A stretch of 64,000 bases of DNA from Flavobacterium turcicum (GTDB lineage Bacteria; Bacteroidota; Bacteroidia; Flavobacteriales; Flavobacteriaceae), in contig NZ_JAAOBY010000005.1 of assembly GCF_011365745.1 (NCBI RefSeq), positions 228,416 through 292,415 on the forward strand, read 5' to 3'. Position 1 is the first letter of the stretch. Each line of letters opens with the position of its first letter. The notes under the pieces were generated by a model that was not told the origin of the DNA, ran no database searches, and worked only from the letters and a program-made list of their open reading frames with translations. Below are positions 18,215-26,173 of the stretch, one piece after another. Position numbers and translations under genes: made by a program.

Positions 18215-19159
18215 TTACTCTGATTGTTTTGCTTTTTGTAGCGAAACAATTATCCCTACGCCTAAAGCTACTGCTATAAAAGCTAACGAAACCCATTCAG
18301 GTAATTTTATAAAATCATGTGCAATCATTTTAACACCCACAAAACTCAATATTGCAATTAAGCTGTATTCTAAGTAGCTAAATTTAGCTAGCATGTTGGC
18401 TAGGAAGAAATACATCGAACGTAATCCTAAAATAGCAAAGATATTTGAACTAAAAACTAAAAAAGGATCATTGGTAATAGCTAAAATAGCCGGTACGCTA
18501 TCAATTGCAAAAACAACATCCATCACCTCTATGACAACCAGAGCTACAAAAAGTGGGGTTGCAGCAGTAATGTGTCTTCTTTTTACAAAAAAATGTTCCT
18601 GATCGATATGGTTCGAAATAGGTATTATTTTTTTAAGACTCTTGTAAACGAATGATTTCTTGGGTTGAAATTGTTCGTCCTCGCCGCTAAACAACATTTT
18701 CATTGCGGTGTAAATCAAGAATGCGCCAAATATGTAGGTCATCCATGAAAACTTATTGATCAGCATTACTCCAAAAAAGATCATTAAACCTCTAAAAATA
18801 ATGGCTCCAAGTATGCCCCAAAACAATACACGGTGTTGGTATTTTTGTGGAATTTTGAAAGCTGCAAAAATAATAGCTATCACAAAAATGTTGTCAATAC
18901 TTAACGAAAGTTCGATTAAATAGCCTGTGATAAATTTTATTGCAGCAGCACTAGGTTTGAGTGCATCTGGATTGGCAATGTAATTTGTAGTATAAAGCCA
19001 GTAAACAACACCAGAGAAAAGGAATGATAAGGTAACCCATATTCCAGTCCATTTCCCAGCTTCTTTTGAGCTAATGATATGTGGGTTTTTATTAAATACT
19101 CCCAAGTCTAATGCTAGAAAAACGAGAACTGCAGCTAAAAAAGAGATCCAAACAATCAT
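18215..19159 (-). CDS. TerC family integral membrane protein
   Basis: The 314-aa protein has about nine membrane helices and the two TerC signature regions: LIELSLSIDNIFVIAIIF in the first half and VMDVVFAIDSVPAILAITND in the second, each with the conserved acidic residue inside a helix. The family includes Alx/YceF-like proteins tied to manganese export and tellurium resistance. No manganese (yybP-ykoY) riboswitch is visible in the short leader. A -7 element TATCTTTG (19190-19183, minus) lies about 25 nt before the ATG. Confidence 0.93.
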   Translation of the reverse strand: MIVWISFLAAVLVFLALDLGVFNKNPHIISSKEAGKWTGIWVTLSFLFSGVVYWLYTTNYIANPDALKPSAAAIKFITGYLIELSLSIDNIFVIAIIFAAFKIPQKYQHRVLFWGILGAIIFRGLMIFFGVMLINKFSWMTYIFGAFLIYTAMKMLFSGEDEQFQPKKSFVYKSLKKIIPISNHIDQEHFFVKRRHITAATPLFVALVVIEVMDVVFAIDSVPAILAITNDPFLVFSSNIFAILGLRSMYFFLANMLAKFSYLEYSLIAILSFVGVKMIAHDFIKLPEWVSLAFIAVALGVGIIVSLQKAKQSE

Positions 19160-19255
19160 AAGTTTTATTTTAAAATGTAGTACAAAGATAGCTCGAGAAT
19201 CTTGAAAGAGGAAGTGTATTCAAGATAAAGTTGAATTCCTAAATTTTTAACGTTG

Positions 19256-19289
19256 TAAAAAAAATGCCTTCACTCGTGAAGGCATTTTA
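19256..19289 (-). terminator. Terminator of the GSII gene
   Basis: The stem AATGCCTTCAC/GTGAAGGCATT is followed on the minus strand by a run of T, just after the stop codon of the GSII gene. Confidence 0.85.
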
Positions 19290-19314
19290 ATTCAAAAAAA
19301 TATAGTGTTCAAAA

Positions 19315-20328
19315 TTATAAAGCAGAGTTTACTGTTTTGATAATTCTAGCTGCAATTTTGTATGGGTCACCGTTTGAAGCTGGTCTACGATCTTCAAGCC
19401 ATCCTTTCCAACCTTTTTGAACAGTCATCAAAGGAATACGGATTGAACATCCTCTATCAGATACTCCATAAGAGAAATCGTTGATTGAAGCTGTTTCGTG
19501 TTTTCCAGTTAAACGTTGGTCGTTGTAAGCTCCATAAACCGCAATGTGCTCTGCAGTTACAGGTCTGAAAGCTTCACAAATTTTTTCGTAAGTTTCTTGA
19601 GACCCACATGTTCTTAAAACTTCGTTAGAGAAGTTGGCATGCATACCAGAACCATTCCAATCAGTATCTCCAAGTGGTTTTGGGTGGTATTCAATATAAT
19701 ATCCGTATTTTTCAGTCAAACGATCTAGTAAGTAGCGCGCCACCCAAATTTCGTCACCTGCTTTTTTAGCTCCTTTTGCAAATAATTGAAATTCCCATTG
19801 TCCGCAAGCAACTTCTTGGTTGATTCCTTCAAAATTAATTCCTGCAGCAATACAAAGATCAGCATGCTCTTCAACTAATTTTCTTCCGTGCGTATTTTTT
19901 CCACCAACTGAACAGTAGTACATTCCTTGTGGTGCTGGATAACCTCCAATTGGGAAACCAAGAGGTAAAAGTGTTTTGGTATCCATAATAAAGTACTCTT
20001 GCTCAAATCCGAACCAAAAATCACCATCATCATCAATAGTAGCTCTTCCGTTTGAAGGATGTGGAGTTCCATCTGCATTCATAACCTCTGTCATTACTAA
20101 ATAACCATTGATACGAGTAGGATCTGGATAAATTGCTACTGGAACTAGTAAACAATCAGACGAACCACCTTCGGCTTGTCTAGTAGATGAACCATCAAAA
20201 GACCAATTTCCAAGTTCTTCTAAAGTTCCTTGAAAGTTTTCATGCTCTTCAACTTTTGTTTTACTTCTAAGATTCTGTGTTGGTTCATAACCGTCTAACC
20301 AAATGTACTCTAATTTTATTTTCGCCAT
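19315..20328 (-). CDS. glnII: Glutamine synthetase type II
   Basis: It makes glutamine from glutamate, ammonia and ATP. The 337-aa length and the sequence are of the eukaryote-like GSII class: the N-terminal KIKLEYIWLDG beta-grasp, the NWSFDGSSTRQAEG block, WFGFEQEYF with metal-binding glutamates, GVNxE-like GINFEGINQEVACGQWEFQ and the C-terminal DRGCSIRIP and ENRRP-like EDRRPASNGDPY. It is transcribed divergently from GSIII across a 259-bp gap. A minus-strand -7 element TACTTTTG (20370-20363) lies about 35 nt upstream. Confidence 0.95.
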   Translation of the reverse strand: MAKIKLEYIWLDGYEPTQNLRSKTKVEEHENFQGTLEELGNWSFDGSSTRQAEGGSSDCLLVPVAIYPDPTRINGYLVMTEVMNADGTPHPSNGRATIDDDGDFWFGFEQEYFIMDTKTLLPLGFPIGGYPAPQGMYYCSVGGKNTHGRKLVEEHADLCIAAGINFEGINQEVACGQWEFQLFAKGAKKAGDEIWVARYLLDRLTEKYGYYIEYHPKPLGDTDWNGSGMHANFSNEVLRTCGSQETYEKICEAFRPVTAEHIAVYGAYNDQRLTGKHETASINDFSYGVSDRGCSIRIPLMTVQKGWKGWLEDRRPASNGDPYKIAARIIKTVNSAL

Positions 20329-20537
20329 GACAATTTAAATTACTTCGTGATTATTAATAGTACAAAAGTAAAATAATTTTTTTAACCATAAAATTTAGGG
20401 GGTTGTTTTTGTTATTTAATGTGTTATTTTTTTAAAATGCTAATTTTTGATAGGGGTAATGCTGTGTATTGGTATTTTTATAGGGGTTAAAAATAGAATT
20501 CTACAAATGCTGAATTTAATTTTTAAACGAAATTGCT

Positions 20538-20545
20538 TATATTTG
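20538..20545 (+). promoter_or_regulatory. glnN -7 element
   Basis: TATATTTG lies about 42 nt before the GSIII ATG and inside the spurious upstream extension of its frame. A TTG at the expected distance is not clear. Confidence 0.5.
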
Positions 20546-20587
20546 ACCTTTATCAAAATCAGGAATACTAATTTAAATAAGAACAAC

Positions 20588-22777
20588 ATGCCAACATTAC
20601 GTTTTCAAGCTTTAAGAGAAGCAGCAACTAGAAAGCCTATTCACATTGAAGAGACGGATAGGAAATCAGTCATTTTTGGTTCGAATGTATTTAATGACAA
20701 AGCCATGAGACAATTTTTAACCTCAGACGCTTTAAAAGGAATACAAAATGCAGTGCAACATGGTACTAAAATTGATCGCAAACTAGCAGATTATATTGCC
20801 ATGGGAATGAAAGAATGGGCGCTTTCAAAAGGTGTGACACATTACACGCATTGGTTTCAGCCTTTGACAGGAACAACTGCTGAAAAACATGATGCTTTTT
20901 TTGAAACTTCGTTTGATGGTAGTGATCCGGTAGAAAAATTTGGTGGTGCGCAATTGGTTCAACAAGAGCCTGACGCTTCTAGTTTTCCGAATGGTGGTAT
21001 TCGAAATACTTTTGAAGCGCGAGGCTATACTGCTTGGGATCCTACTTCTCCGGCGTTTATTTTTGGAACAACCTTATGTATTCCAACTGTTTTTATTTCT
21101 TATACGGGTGAAGCTCTAGATTATAAAACGCCATTACTTCGTGCGCTTATGGTTATGGATGAAGCTGCTACTGAGGTTTGTAAATATTTTGATAAAAATG
21201 TAAAAAAAGTAACTGCCACTTTAGGTTGGGAACAAGAATATTTTCTTATTGACCGTGCATTAGCCAATTCGCGTCCTGATTTGATTATGACCGGACGAAC
21301 ACTTTTAGGTCACACATCTGCCAAAGGACAGCAGCTAGACGATCATTATTTTGGATCGATTCCAACGCGAGCTCTTACGTATATGAGAGATTTGGAGCAA
21401 GAATGCATGTTACTCGGTATTCCAGTTAAAACCAGACATAACGAAGTAGCGCCTAATCAATTTGAATTGGCTCCTATTTTTGAAGAAACTAATCTTGCCG
21501 TAGACCACAACTGTTTGTTAATGGATGTGATGCAAAAAGTCGCTGAACGTCATGATTTGATGGTGTTGTTCCACGAAAAACCATTCAAAGGTGTAAACGG
21601 TTCCGGTAAACATAACAATTGGTCTTTGGCTACTGATACAGGAGTTAATTTATTGAGTCCGAGTAAAACACCAATGAGTAACCTACAGTTTTTAACTTTT
21701 TTTATAAATACAATAAAAGCGGTTAACGATAACGAATCTTTGCTAAGAGCCGCTATTGCATCAGCTAGTAATGATCATAGGCTTGGCGCTAATGAAGCTC
21801 CACCAGCCATAATTTCGGTTTTTATAGGCGAACAATTGACTAAAGTTTTGGCCGAGTTAGAGGGTGTTACCGCAGGTAAATTATCACCAGAGGAAAAAAC
21901 AGAATTAAAACTTAATGTAGTTGGTAAAATCCCAGATGTACTTTTAGATAACACAGACAGAAACAGAACTTCTCCGTTTGCTTTCACAGGAAATAAATTT
22001 GAATTTAGAGCAGTAGGATCAATGGCCAATTGTTCAAATGCAATGACTACCTTAAATGCTATTGTTGCCAAGCAGTTGCGCGACTTTAAAGTTGAGGTTG
22101 ATGCGCTAATCGATTCGAAAGACATGAAAAAAGATGATGCGATTTTTAATGTGTTGCGCGAGTACATCAAGCAATCTAAAAAAGTTCTTTTTGAAGGCGA
22201 TGGTTATAGCGAAGAGTGGGAAGTTGAAGCAAAAATACGTGGGTTGAGTAATTTTAAAACTACGCCCGAAGCTTTAAAAGCCAGAATTTCTAAGCAATCT
22301 CTCGACTTGTTCTCAGAGTTAAACATCATGAACCATGTTGAAGTTGAAGCGCGCTACGAGATCGAATTAGAAGAATACACTAAGAAAATTCAAATAGAAG
22401 GAAGAGTTTTAGGTGATATTTCTAAAAACCACGTCATACCAACGGCAATTCGTTATCAGAATACATTAATAACTAATGTGAAAGGATTGAAAGATATTTT
22501 TGGAGCAGAATTTGAAACCATCGCTAAAGAGCAAATTATCTTGATCAAGGAAATTTCAGGTCATATTGAAGGAATCAATTCAAAAGTTGAGGAGATGACA
22601 AATGAGAGACGAGCAGCAAACACATTGACTGATGCCCAAGCAATGGCAGAGGCGTATTGTAACAATGTAAAGCCTTACTTTGAAATCATCAGAAATCATT
22701 GTGATAAATTAGAATTATTGGTCGATAATGAAATTTGGACACTGACCAAATACCGTGAACTGCTATTTACAAAATAA
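20588..22777 (+). CDS. glnN: Glutamine synthetase type III
   Basis: The 729-aa protein is the normal length for the large GSIII class typical of Bacteroidota. It starts MPTLRFQALREA at 20588; the frame is open further upstream, but the promoter lies in that extension. Family blocks are THYTHWFQPLTG (about 93), LGWEQEYFLID with metal ligands, KTRHNEVAPNQFELAPIFE, NGSGKHNNWS and GSMANCSNAMT. It is divergent from GSII, so the cell has two unrelated GS classes side by side, possibly under different nitrogen control. A strong terminator follows. Confidence 0.96.
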   Translation: MPTLRFQALREAATRKPIHIEETDRKSVIFGSNVFNDKAMRQFLTSDALKGIQNAVQHGTKIDRKLADYIAMGMKEWALSKGVTHYTHWFQPLTGTTAEKHDAFFETSFDGSDPVEKFGGAQLVQQEPDASSFPNGGIRNTFEARGYTAWDPTSPAFIFGTTLCIPTVFISYTGEALDYKTPLLRALMVMDEAATEVCKYFDKNVKKVTATLGWEQEYFLIDRALANSRPDLIMTGRTLLGHTSAKGQQLDDHYFGSIPTRALTYMRDLEQECMLLGIPVKTRHNEVAPNQFELAPIFEETNLAVDHNCLLMDVMQKVAERHDLMVLFHEKPFKGVNGSGKHNNWSLATDTGVNLLSPSKTPMSNLQFLTFFINTIKAVNDNESLLRAAIASASNDHRLGANEAPPAIISVFIGEQLTKVLAELEGVTAGKLSPEEKTELKLNVVGKIPDVLLDNTDRNRTSPFAFTGNKFEFRAVGSMANCSNAMTTLNAIVAKQLRDFKVEVDALIDSKDMKKDDAIFNVLREYIKQSKKVLFEGDGYSEEWEVEAKIRGLSNFKTTPEALKARISKQSLDLFSELNIMNHVEVEARYEIELEEYTKKIQIEGRVLGDISKNHVIPTAIRYQNTLITNVKGLKDIFGAEFETIAKEQIILIKEISGHIEGINSKVEEMTNERRAANTLTDAQAMAEAYCNNVKPYFEIIRNHCDKLELLVDNEIWTLTKYRELLFTK

Positions 22778-22799
22778 TTTTAGAATACTTTTTTACTAG

Positions 22800-22830
22800 A
22801 AAGCTCCTCTGCTAAGAGGAGCTTTTTTTA
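22800..22830 (+). terminator. glnN terminator
   Basis: A perfect stem AAGCTCCTCT/AGAGGAGCTT with a 4-nt loop and a T run follows the GSIII stop. Confidence 0.9.
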
Positions 22831-22918
22831 GTTTCATAATTTGTGGTAATGTGCCGTTTTTAAAGGCTTATCAGGCATAAAATTATCATTTAGTATTAAG
22901 AAATGTTTAAGTATATAT

Positions 22919-22946
22919 TATCAAATAAATACTTGTATTTATGATA
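22919..22946 (+). promoter_or_regulatory. Operator-like dyad upstream of the curli locus
   Basis: ATAAATAC and GTATTTAT form a perfect 8-bp inverted repeat around a 2-nt spacer (22925-22942). Outer TATCA/TGATA arms extend it to 22919-22946. It is not followed by a T run, so it looks more like a protein-binding site than a terminator. It lies about 300 nt before the first curlin gene. Confidence 0.4.
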
Positions 22947-23119
22947 AATTAGTAATATAAAAGTTAACATTTAATACTTTTTATAATTTAGTACAAAATA
23001 GTGTGTTATTTTATTTTGCCAAAGTGTAGTTTGTCGATATAGGTTTACTTTTCATCGAATAATAGATTACTAAATTGAAAAACAGGTATTTATACGTGCT
23101 TTTTTTGATTCGTCTTTTC

Positions 23120-23127
23120 TACCTTTG
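23120..23127 (+). promoter_or_regulatory. Putative curli operon promoter (-7 element)
   Basis: TACCTTTG matches the Bacteroidota -7 consensus and would give a leader of about 115 nt. TTTG at 23104-23107 is too close to be a canonical -33. The rest of the gap (22831-23248) is AT-rich and holds no ORF. Confidence 0.5.
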
Positions 23128-23248
23128 AAATGTTGAAAACAAAAAAAGATTTAATTTTTTTGTTGTGAAATATGAAGAAGGATTCCCCAAATCACTTTTT
23201 TAAACCTACATAATAACTTGTATTAACAACCAATTAAATATATTTATT

Positions 23249-24475
23249 ATGAAAAAAGTAGTTTTAAGCATCTCCGCGATGCTAGTGTCAGCGATTGGAT
23301 TTTCGCAATCCAATTCAAGTACTGTTAGTTCTGTTGGAACAGGCAACAATGCAGCTGTAAACCAAAGTGGGAATCAAAATGATTCCAAAGTTAATCAGTT
23401 AGGTTCTAATTTCATTGATGGAGGGCATAATAACAATGCTCAAGTAATGCAAAATGGAAAGAAAAACAAATCTGATGTTAAACAAGCAGGGGATCGAAAT
23501 TTAGGATCAGTTTTTCAATTGGGAGACAAGAACAAAGCAAAAATCGATCAAGGAGTTGGAAATGCAGAAGACAATGTGGCAACTACGTCTCAAGTAGGAG
23601 ACATGAATGTTTCTAGTCAAACACAAAGATTTGACAACAATACTGCTACTGTAACACAATTGGGTAATGGTAATAAAGCGACACAAGATCAAAATTCAGG
23701 TCCAAATCAATCTCCAGGAAATACTGCAACTGCTACCCAAACTGGCGATGATAATACTTCATGGCAAAAACAAGATGGAAGTAGTAACAACGCTACTGTA
23801 AATCAAATGGGAACGAATCATGATGCAGTTCAAGATCAGATGGGTTTAAATAATGTTGCTTTGTCAAATCAAAGTGGTGATAATAACACATCAAATCAAT
23901 TACAAGTAGGTACTGGTAATGACGCTTATGTATCTCAATCAAATCTTAATAATCTTGCAGCTCAAGCACAAGTTGGAGATAGTAATAAAGCTATAATTTG
24001 GCAAGATGAACCAGGATCACTAGGCAGTGATCAAGCATATCAAGCACAACAAGGGAATGGAAATTATGCTGCCATAGATCAAGGTACTACTGGAAACGAT
24101 TTGCCTGCTGCAGCTGATTTTGGAACAATTAACATTTCTGCTGTAGGTGGTGTTACAGTTCCTGCAGCGCCACACGGATCAAACTTAGCGGCTCAATTGC
24201 AATTAGGAAATGATAACAAAGCCTATGCAAGTCAAGGTGGTCAATTAAATGAATCTTATAGCTGGCAAGAAGGTAATGCCAACGATACCAAAAGTTTTCA
24301 ATATGGTAAAAGTAATTTATCTTTAACAGGACAATTTGGTGATGGTAATTTCTCAAGAACGTTACAAATTGGAACTGGAAATATTTCTGGAACTGGTCAA
24401 AGCGGGACAGGACATATTAGCGCTACTTTTCAAAATGGAACTTCAAATACTGCTTTAGTATTGCAGTCTAACTAA
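23249..24475 (+). CDS. Curlin-repeat amyloid subunit (CsgA-like, long)
   Basis: The 408-aa secreted protein has a signal peptide (MKKVVLSISAMLVSAIGFSQ), and the whole mature part is built from Q-x-G-x-x-N type strands (SQVGDMNV, TQLGNGNK, LQIGTGNI). I count close to 28 such strands, mostly about 11-22 residues apart, against ten (five repeats) in E. coli CsgA. These repeats form the cross-beta spine of curli fibres. It is the first gene of a locus with csgB-, csgE-, csgF- and csgG-like genes, so it should be the major fibre subunit exported through CsgG. The strong hairpin just downstream would favour its own mRNA. Confidence 0.9.
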   Translation: MKKVVLSISAMLVSAIGFSQSNSSTVSSVGTGNNAAVNQSGNQNDSKVNQLGSNFIDGGHNNNAQVMQNGKKNKSDVKQAGDRNLGSVFQLGDKNKAKIDQGVGNAEDNVATTSQVGDMNVSSQTQRFDNNTATVTQLGNGNKATQDQNSGPNQSPGNTATATQTGDDNTSWQKQDGSSNNATVNQMGTNHDAVQDQMGLNNVALSNQSGDNNTSNQLQVGTGNDAYVSQSNLNNLAAQAQVGDSNKAIIWQDEPGSLGSDQAYQAQQGNGNYAAIDQGTTGNDLPAAADFGTINISAVGGVTVPAAPHGSNLAAQLQLGNDNKAYASQGGQLNESYSWQEGNANDTKSFQYGKSNLSLTGQFGDGNFSRTLQIGTGNISGTGQSGTGHISATFQNGTSNTALVLQSN

Positions 24476-24485
24476 AAATAATCTT

Positions 24486-24527
24486 AACTGGATGGATTGT
24501 TTAGTGCAATTCATCCAGTTTTTTTAA
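24486..24527 (+). terminator. Terminator between the two curlin genes
   Basis: A near-perfect 12-bp stem (ACTGGATGGATT/AATTCATCCAGT) is followed by seven T. It ends 12 nt before the next ATG, leaving no room for a promoter, so downstream genes must depend on read-through. Confidence 0.85.
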
Positions 24528-24538
24528 ATTTTCTCAAA

Positions 24539-25033
24539 ATGAAAAAATTTATTGTACTTACCGGATTATTTTTTCTTTTTCAGTTTAATAGTTATGCTCA
24601 ATCACAGTTTGCATTAGCTGAGAATTATACCAGAGCTGAAACAAAATTAATATTGTCAAATCAATATGAAAAACAGAATGGCAGTATTGGTAATAATAAT
24701 GGAGTGTATATACAGCAAATTGGGAATTTTAATTCAGTAAACACCAATATAAAAGCAAATCTAACTGAAGTTAACTTTAATCAATTTGGCGATGGTAATA
24801 GTATTGCCGTCTCAAAAGAAGCTATTTCGGTACAACAAAGAATAGTACAAGAAGGTTATAATAACACCATTTTTGATTTGGGTGGTTATTCTAATAATGC
24901 TGTTTCCATGGATTTTATTCAAAAAGGGAACAATCAAAGTATTCATTCTTTTGGAACAAATTCAATTTCAAAAGACATGAAAATATCGCAAAGTGGTAAT
25001 GGTTCAACAGTTATAGTAGTCAATTTAAAATAG
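24539..25033 (+). CDS. Minor curlin-repeat protein (CsgB-like)
   Basis: The 164-aa protein has a signal peptide (MKKFIVLTGLFFLFQFNSYAQ) and a few degenerate curlin strands (IQQIGNFNSV, FNQFGDGNSI, IQKGNNQSI, ISQSGNGST). Its size and repeat number resemble the CsgB nucleator. The frame is open from 24497, but that extension covers the upstream terminator, so the ATG at 24539 is chosen. It ends 4 nt before the next gene. The nucleator role is inferred from size and position. Confidence 0.8.
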   Translation: MKKFIVLTGLFFLFQFNSYAQSQFALAENYTRAETKLILSNQYEKQNGSIGNNNGVYIQQIGNFNSVNTNIKANLTEVNFNQFGDGNSIAVSKEAISVQQRIVQEGYNNTIFDLGGYSNNAVSMDFIQKGNNQSIHSFGTNSISKDMKISQSGNGSTVIVVNLK

Positions 25034-25037
25034 TGCG

Positions 25038-25760
25038 ATGTTTAAACTTAACTTTTTTTTATTCTTTTTTATTTTTCTCAACGCAAGCTACAGTCAAGTA
25101 GTGCAAGATGAGATTAAAGCTAAAATTGAAACTAAATATGTTGAAGGAAATACTATTCTGACTGGAACTGCTGAAAATAATTCGGATGTTTTAAAAAGCG
25201 CGAGCTATAAGCTAACTGTTATAAAAAAAAATAATATCAGTAATAATCAAACAAATAATGCTCAGGAAGGTATGGTTACTTTGAATCCAGGTGAGTTTAA
25301 AAAACTATCTTCTACTCAAATAAACATCGAGAGTGGTGATGAAATAATTGTTATGTTGGTTTTTTTTGATGAAAAAAAACAAATTATTAGTAAGGATAGA
25401 GTAGTACTTGGTGAGCAAAAAAAAAAAGATGAAATAAAAATACCTATTGATGGTTTTGAGTTGCGTGGGGTTGTACTCAACGAAACTAAGACACGAATTG
25501 GACAAGATTTTTATGATCGATATTATTACAAGTATAATGAAATTGGAGTAAATGCTAAGAAAATTGTAGTTATAAGTGAAGAATTCACTTTTGCAAGAAA
25601 TACAAAAATTTTGATAAGTATAGACAATTCAGTAGTGTATGAGTTTCTAGCTCGTCCAGATGATGAATATTTAGAATCGGTTGCACAAGAATCGGTTGAG
25701 GGAACTTATCATTTTTTTAAAGAACTAGAAAAACAAAGCAAATATTTCATTCAATATTAA
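25038..25760 (+). CDS. csgE: CsgH-like domain fused to CsgE curli assembly factor
   Basis: The 240-aa protein has a signal peptide (to about residue 19). Residues about 22-125 form a beta-sandwich-like region (TKYVEGNTILTGTAENNSD, GEFKKLSSTQINI) that resembles the CsgH curlin chaperone. Residues about 135-240 are CsgE: ELRGVVLNETKTRIGQDFYD corresponds to the E. coli GLLTDxTxSxIGxDFY block. CsgE caps the CsgG secretion chamber and CsgH inhibits premature amyloid formation, so one chain may couple both. The CsgE half is certain; the CsgH half is a weaker, pattern-based call. Confidence 0.85.
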   Translation: MFKLNFFLFFFIFLNASYSQVVQDEIKAKIETKYVEGNTILTGTAENNSDVLKSASYKLTVIKKNNISNNQTNNAQEGMVTLNPGEFKKLSSTQINIESGDEIIVMLVFFDEKKQIISKDRVVLGEQKKKDEIKIPIDGFELRGVVLNETKTRIGQDFYDRYYYKYNEIGVNAKKIVVISEEFTFARNTKILISIDNSVVYEFLARPDDEYLESVAQESVEGTYHFFKELEKQSKYFIQY

Positions 25761-25770
25761 TTTTATAACC

Positions 25771-26172
25771 ATGAAACCAATTTTTCTACTTTTTATTGGC
25801 TTATTCAGCACTTCTTTTTATGCACAAAGTTTGGTCTATAAACCGAGAAACCCCGCATTTGGCGGTGATACCTTTAACTATCAGTGGTTAATGAGCTCTG
25901 CTGAAAATCAAAATAAATTTAAAGATAAATCTCAAGAAAGAGTTGAAAAAACGGAACTTGAGAGGTTTACCGAGAGTTTAAATTCTCAATTGTTAAATCA
26001 AATTACAAGATCTCTTTTTACTCAACAATTTGGTACTTCGGGTCTTACCGAAGGTTCTTACACCTTCGGAAGTTTATCTGTAGATATTTATCCTTCAGAA
26101 GGTGGACTTAATGTAACTATTTTGGATACTAATACAGGGGAGCAAACTACTGTTTTAATACCAAAAAAATAG
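25771..26172 (+). CDS. csgF: Curli assembly protein CsgF
   Basis: The 133-aa protein has a signal peptide (MKPIFLLFIGLFSTSFYAQ) followed directly by SLVYKPRNPAFGGDTFN, the conserved CsgF N-terminus (in E. coli FQFRNPNFGG) that inserts into the CsgG pore. The middle helix (FTESLNSQLLNQITRSLF) and the C-terminal strands ending in TGEQTTVLIP also match. CsgF sits on the outside of CsgG and anchors the nucleator. It lies 10 nt after csgE and 1 nt before csgG. Confidence 0.93.
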   Translation: MKPIFLLFIGLFSTSFYAQSLVYKPRNPAFGGDTFNYQWLMSSAENQNKFKDKSQERVEKTELERFTESLNSQLLNQITRSLFTQQFGTSGLTEGSYTFGSLSVDIYPSEGGLNVTILDTNTGEQTTVLIPKK

Positions 26173-26173
26173 A

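Noticed and set aside
19160..19255. Manganese (yybP-ykoY) riboswitch before terC
   Set aside because: The leader is short and lacks the paired loops of that class.
23249..24475. CRISPR-like or tandem DNA repeat
   Set aside because: The periodicity is at protein level (curlin strands); the DNA units are not identical and have no spacers.
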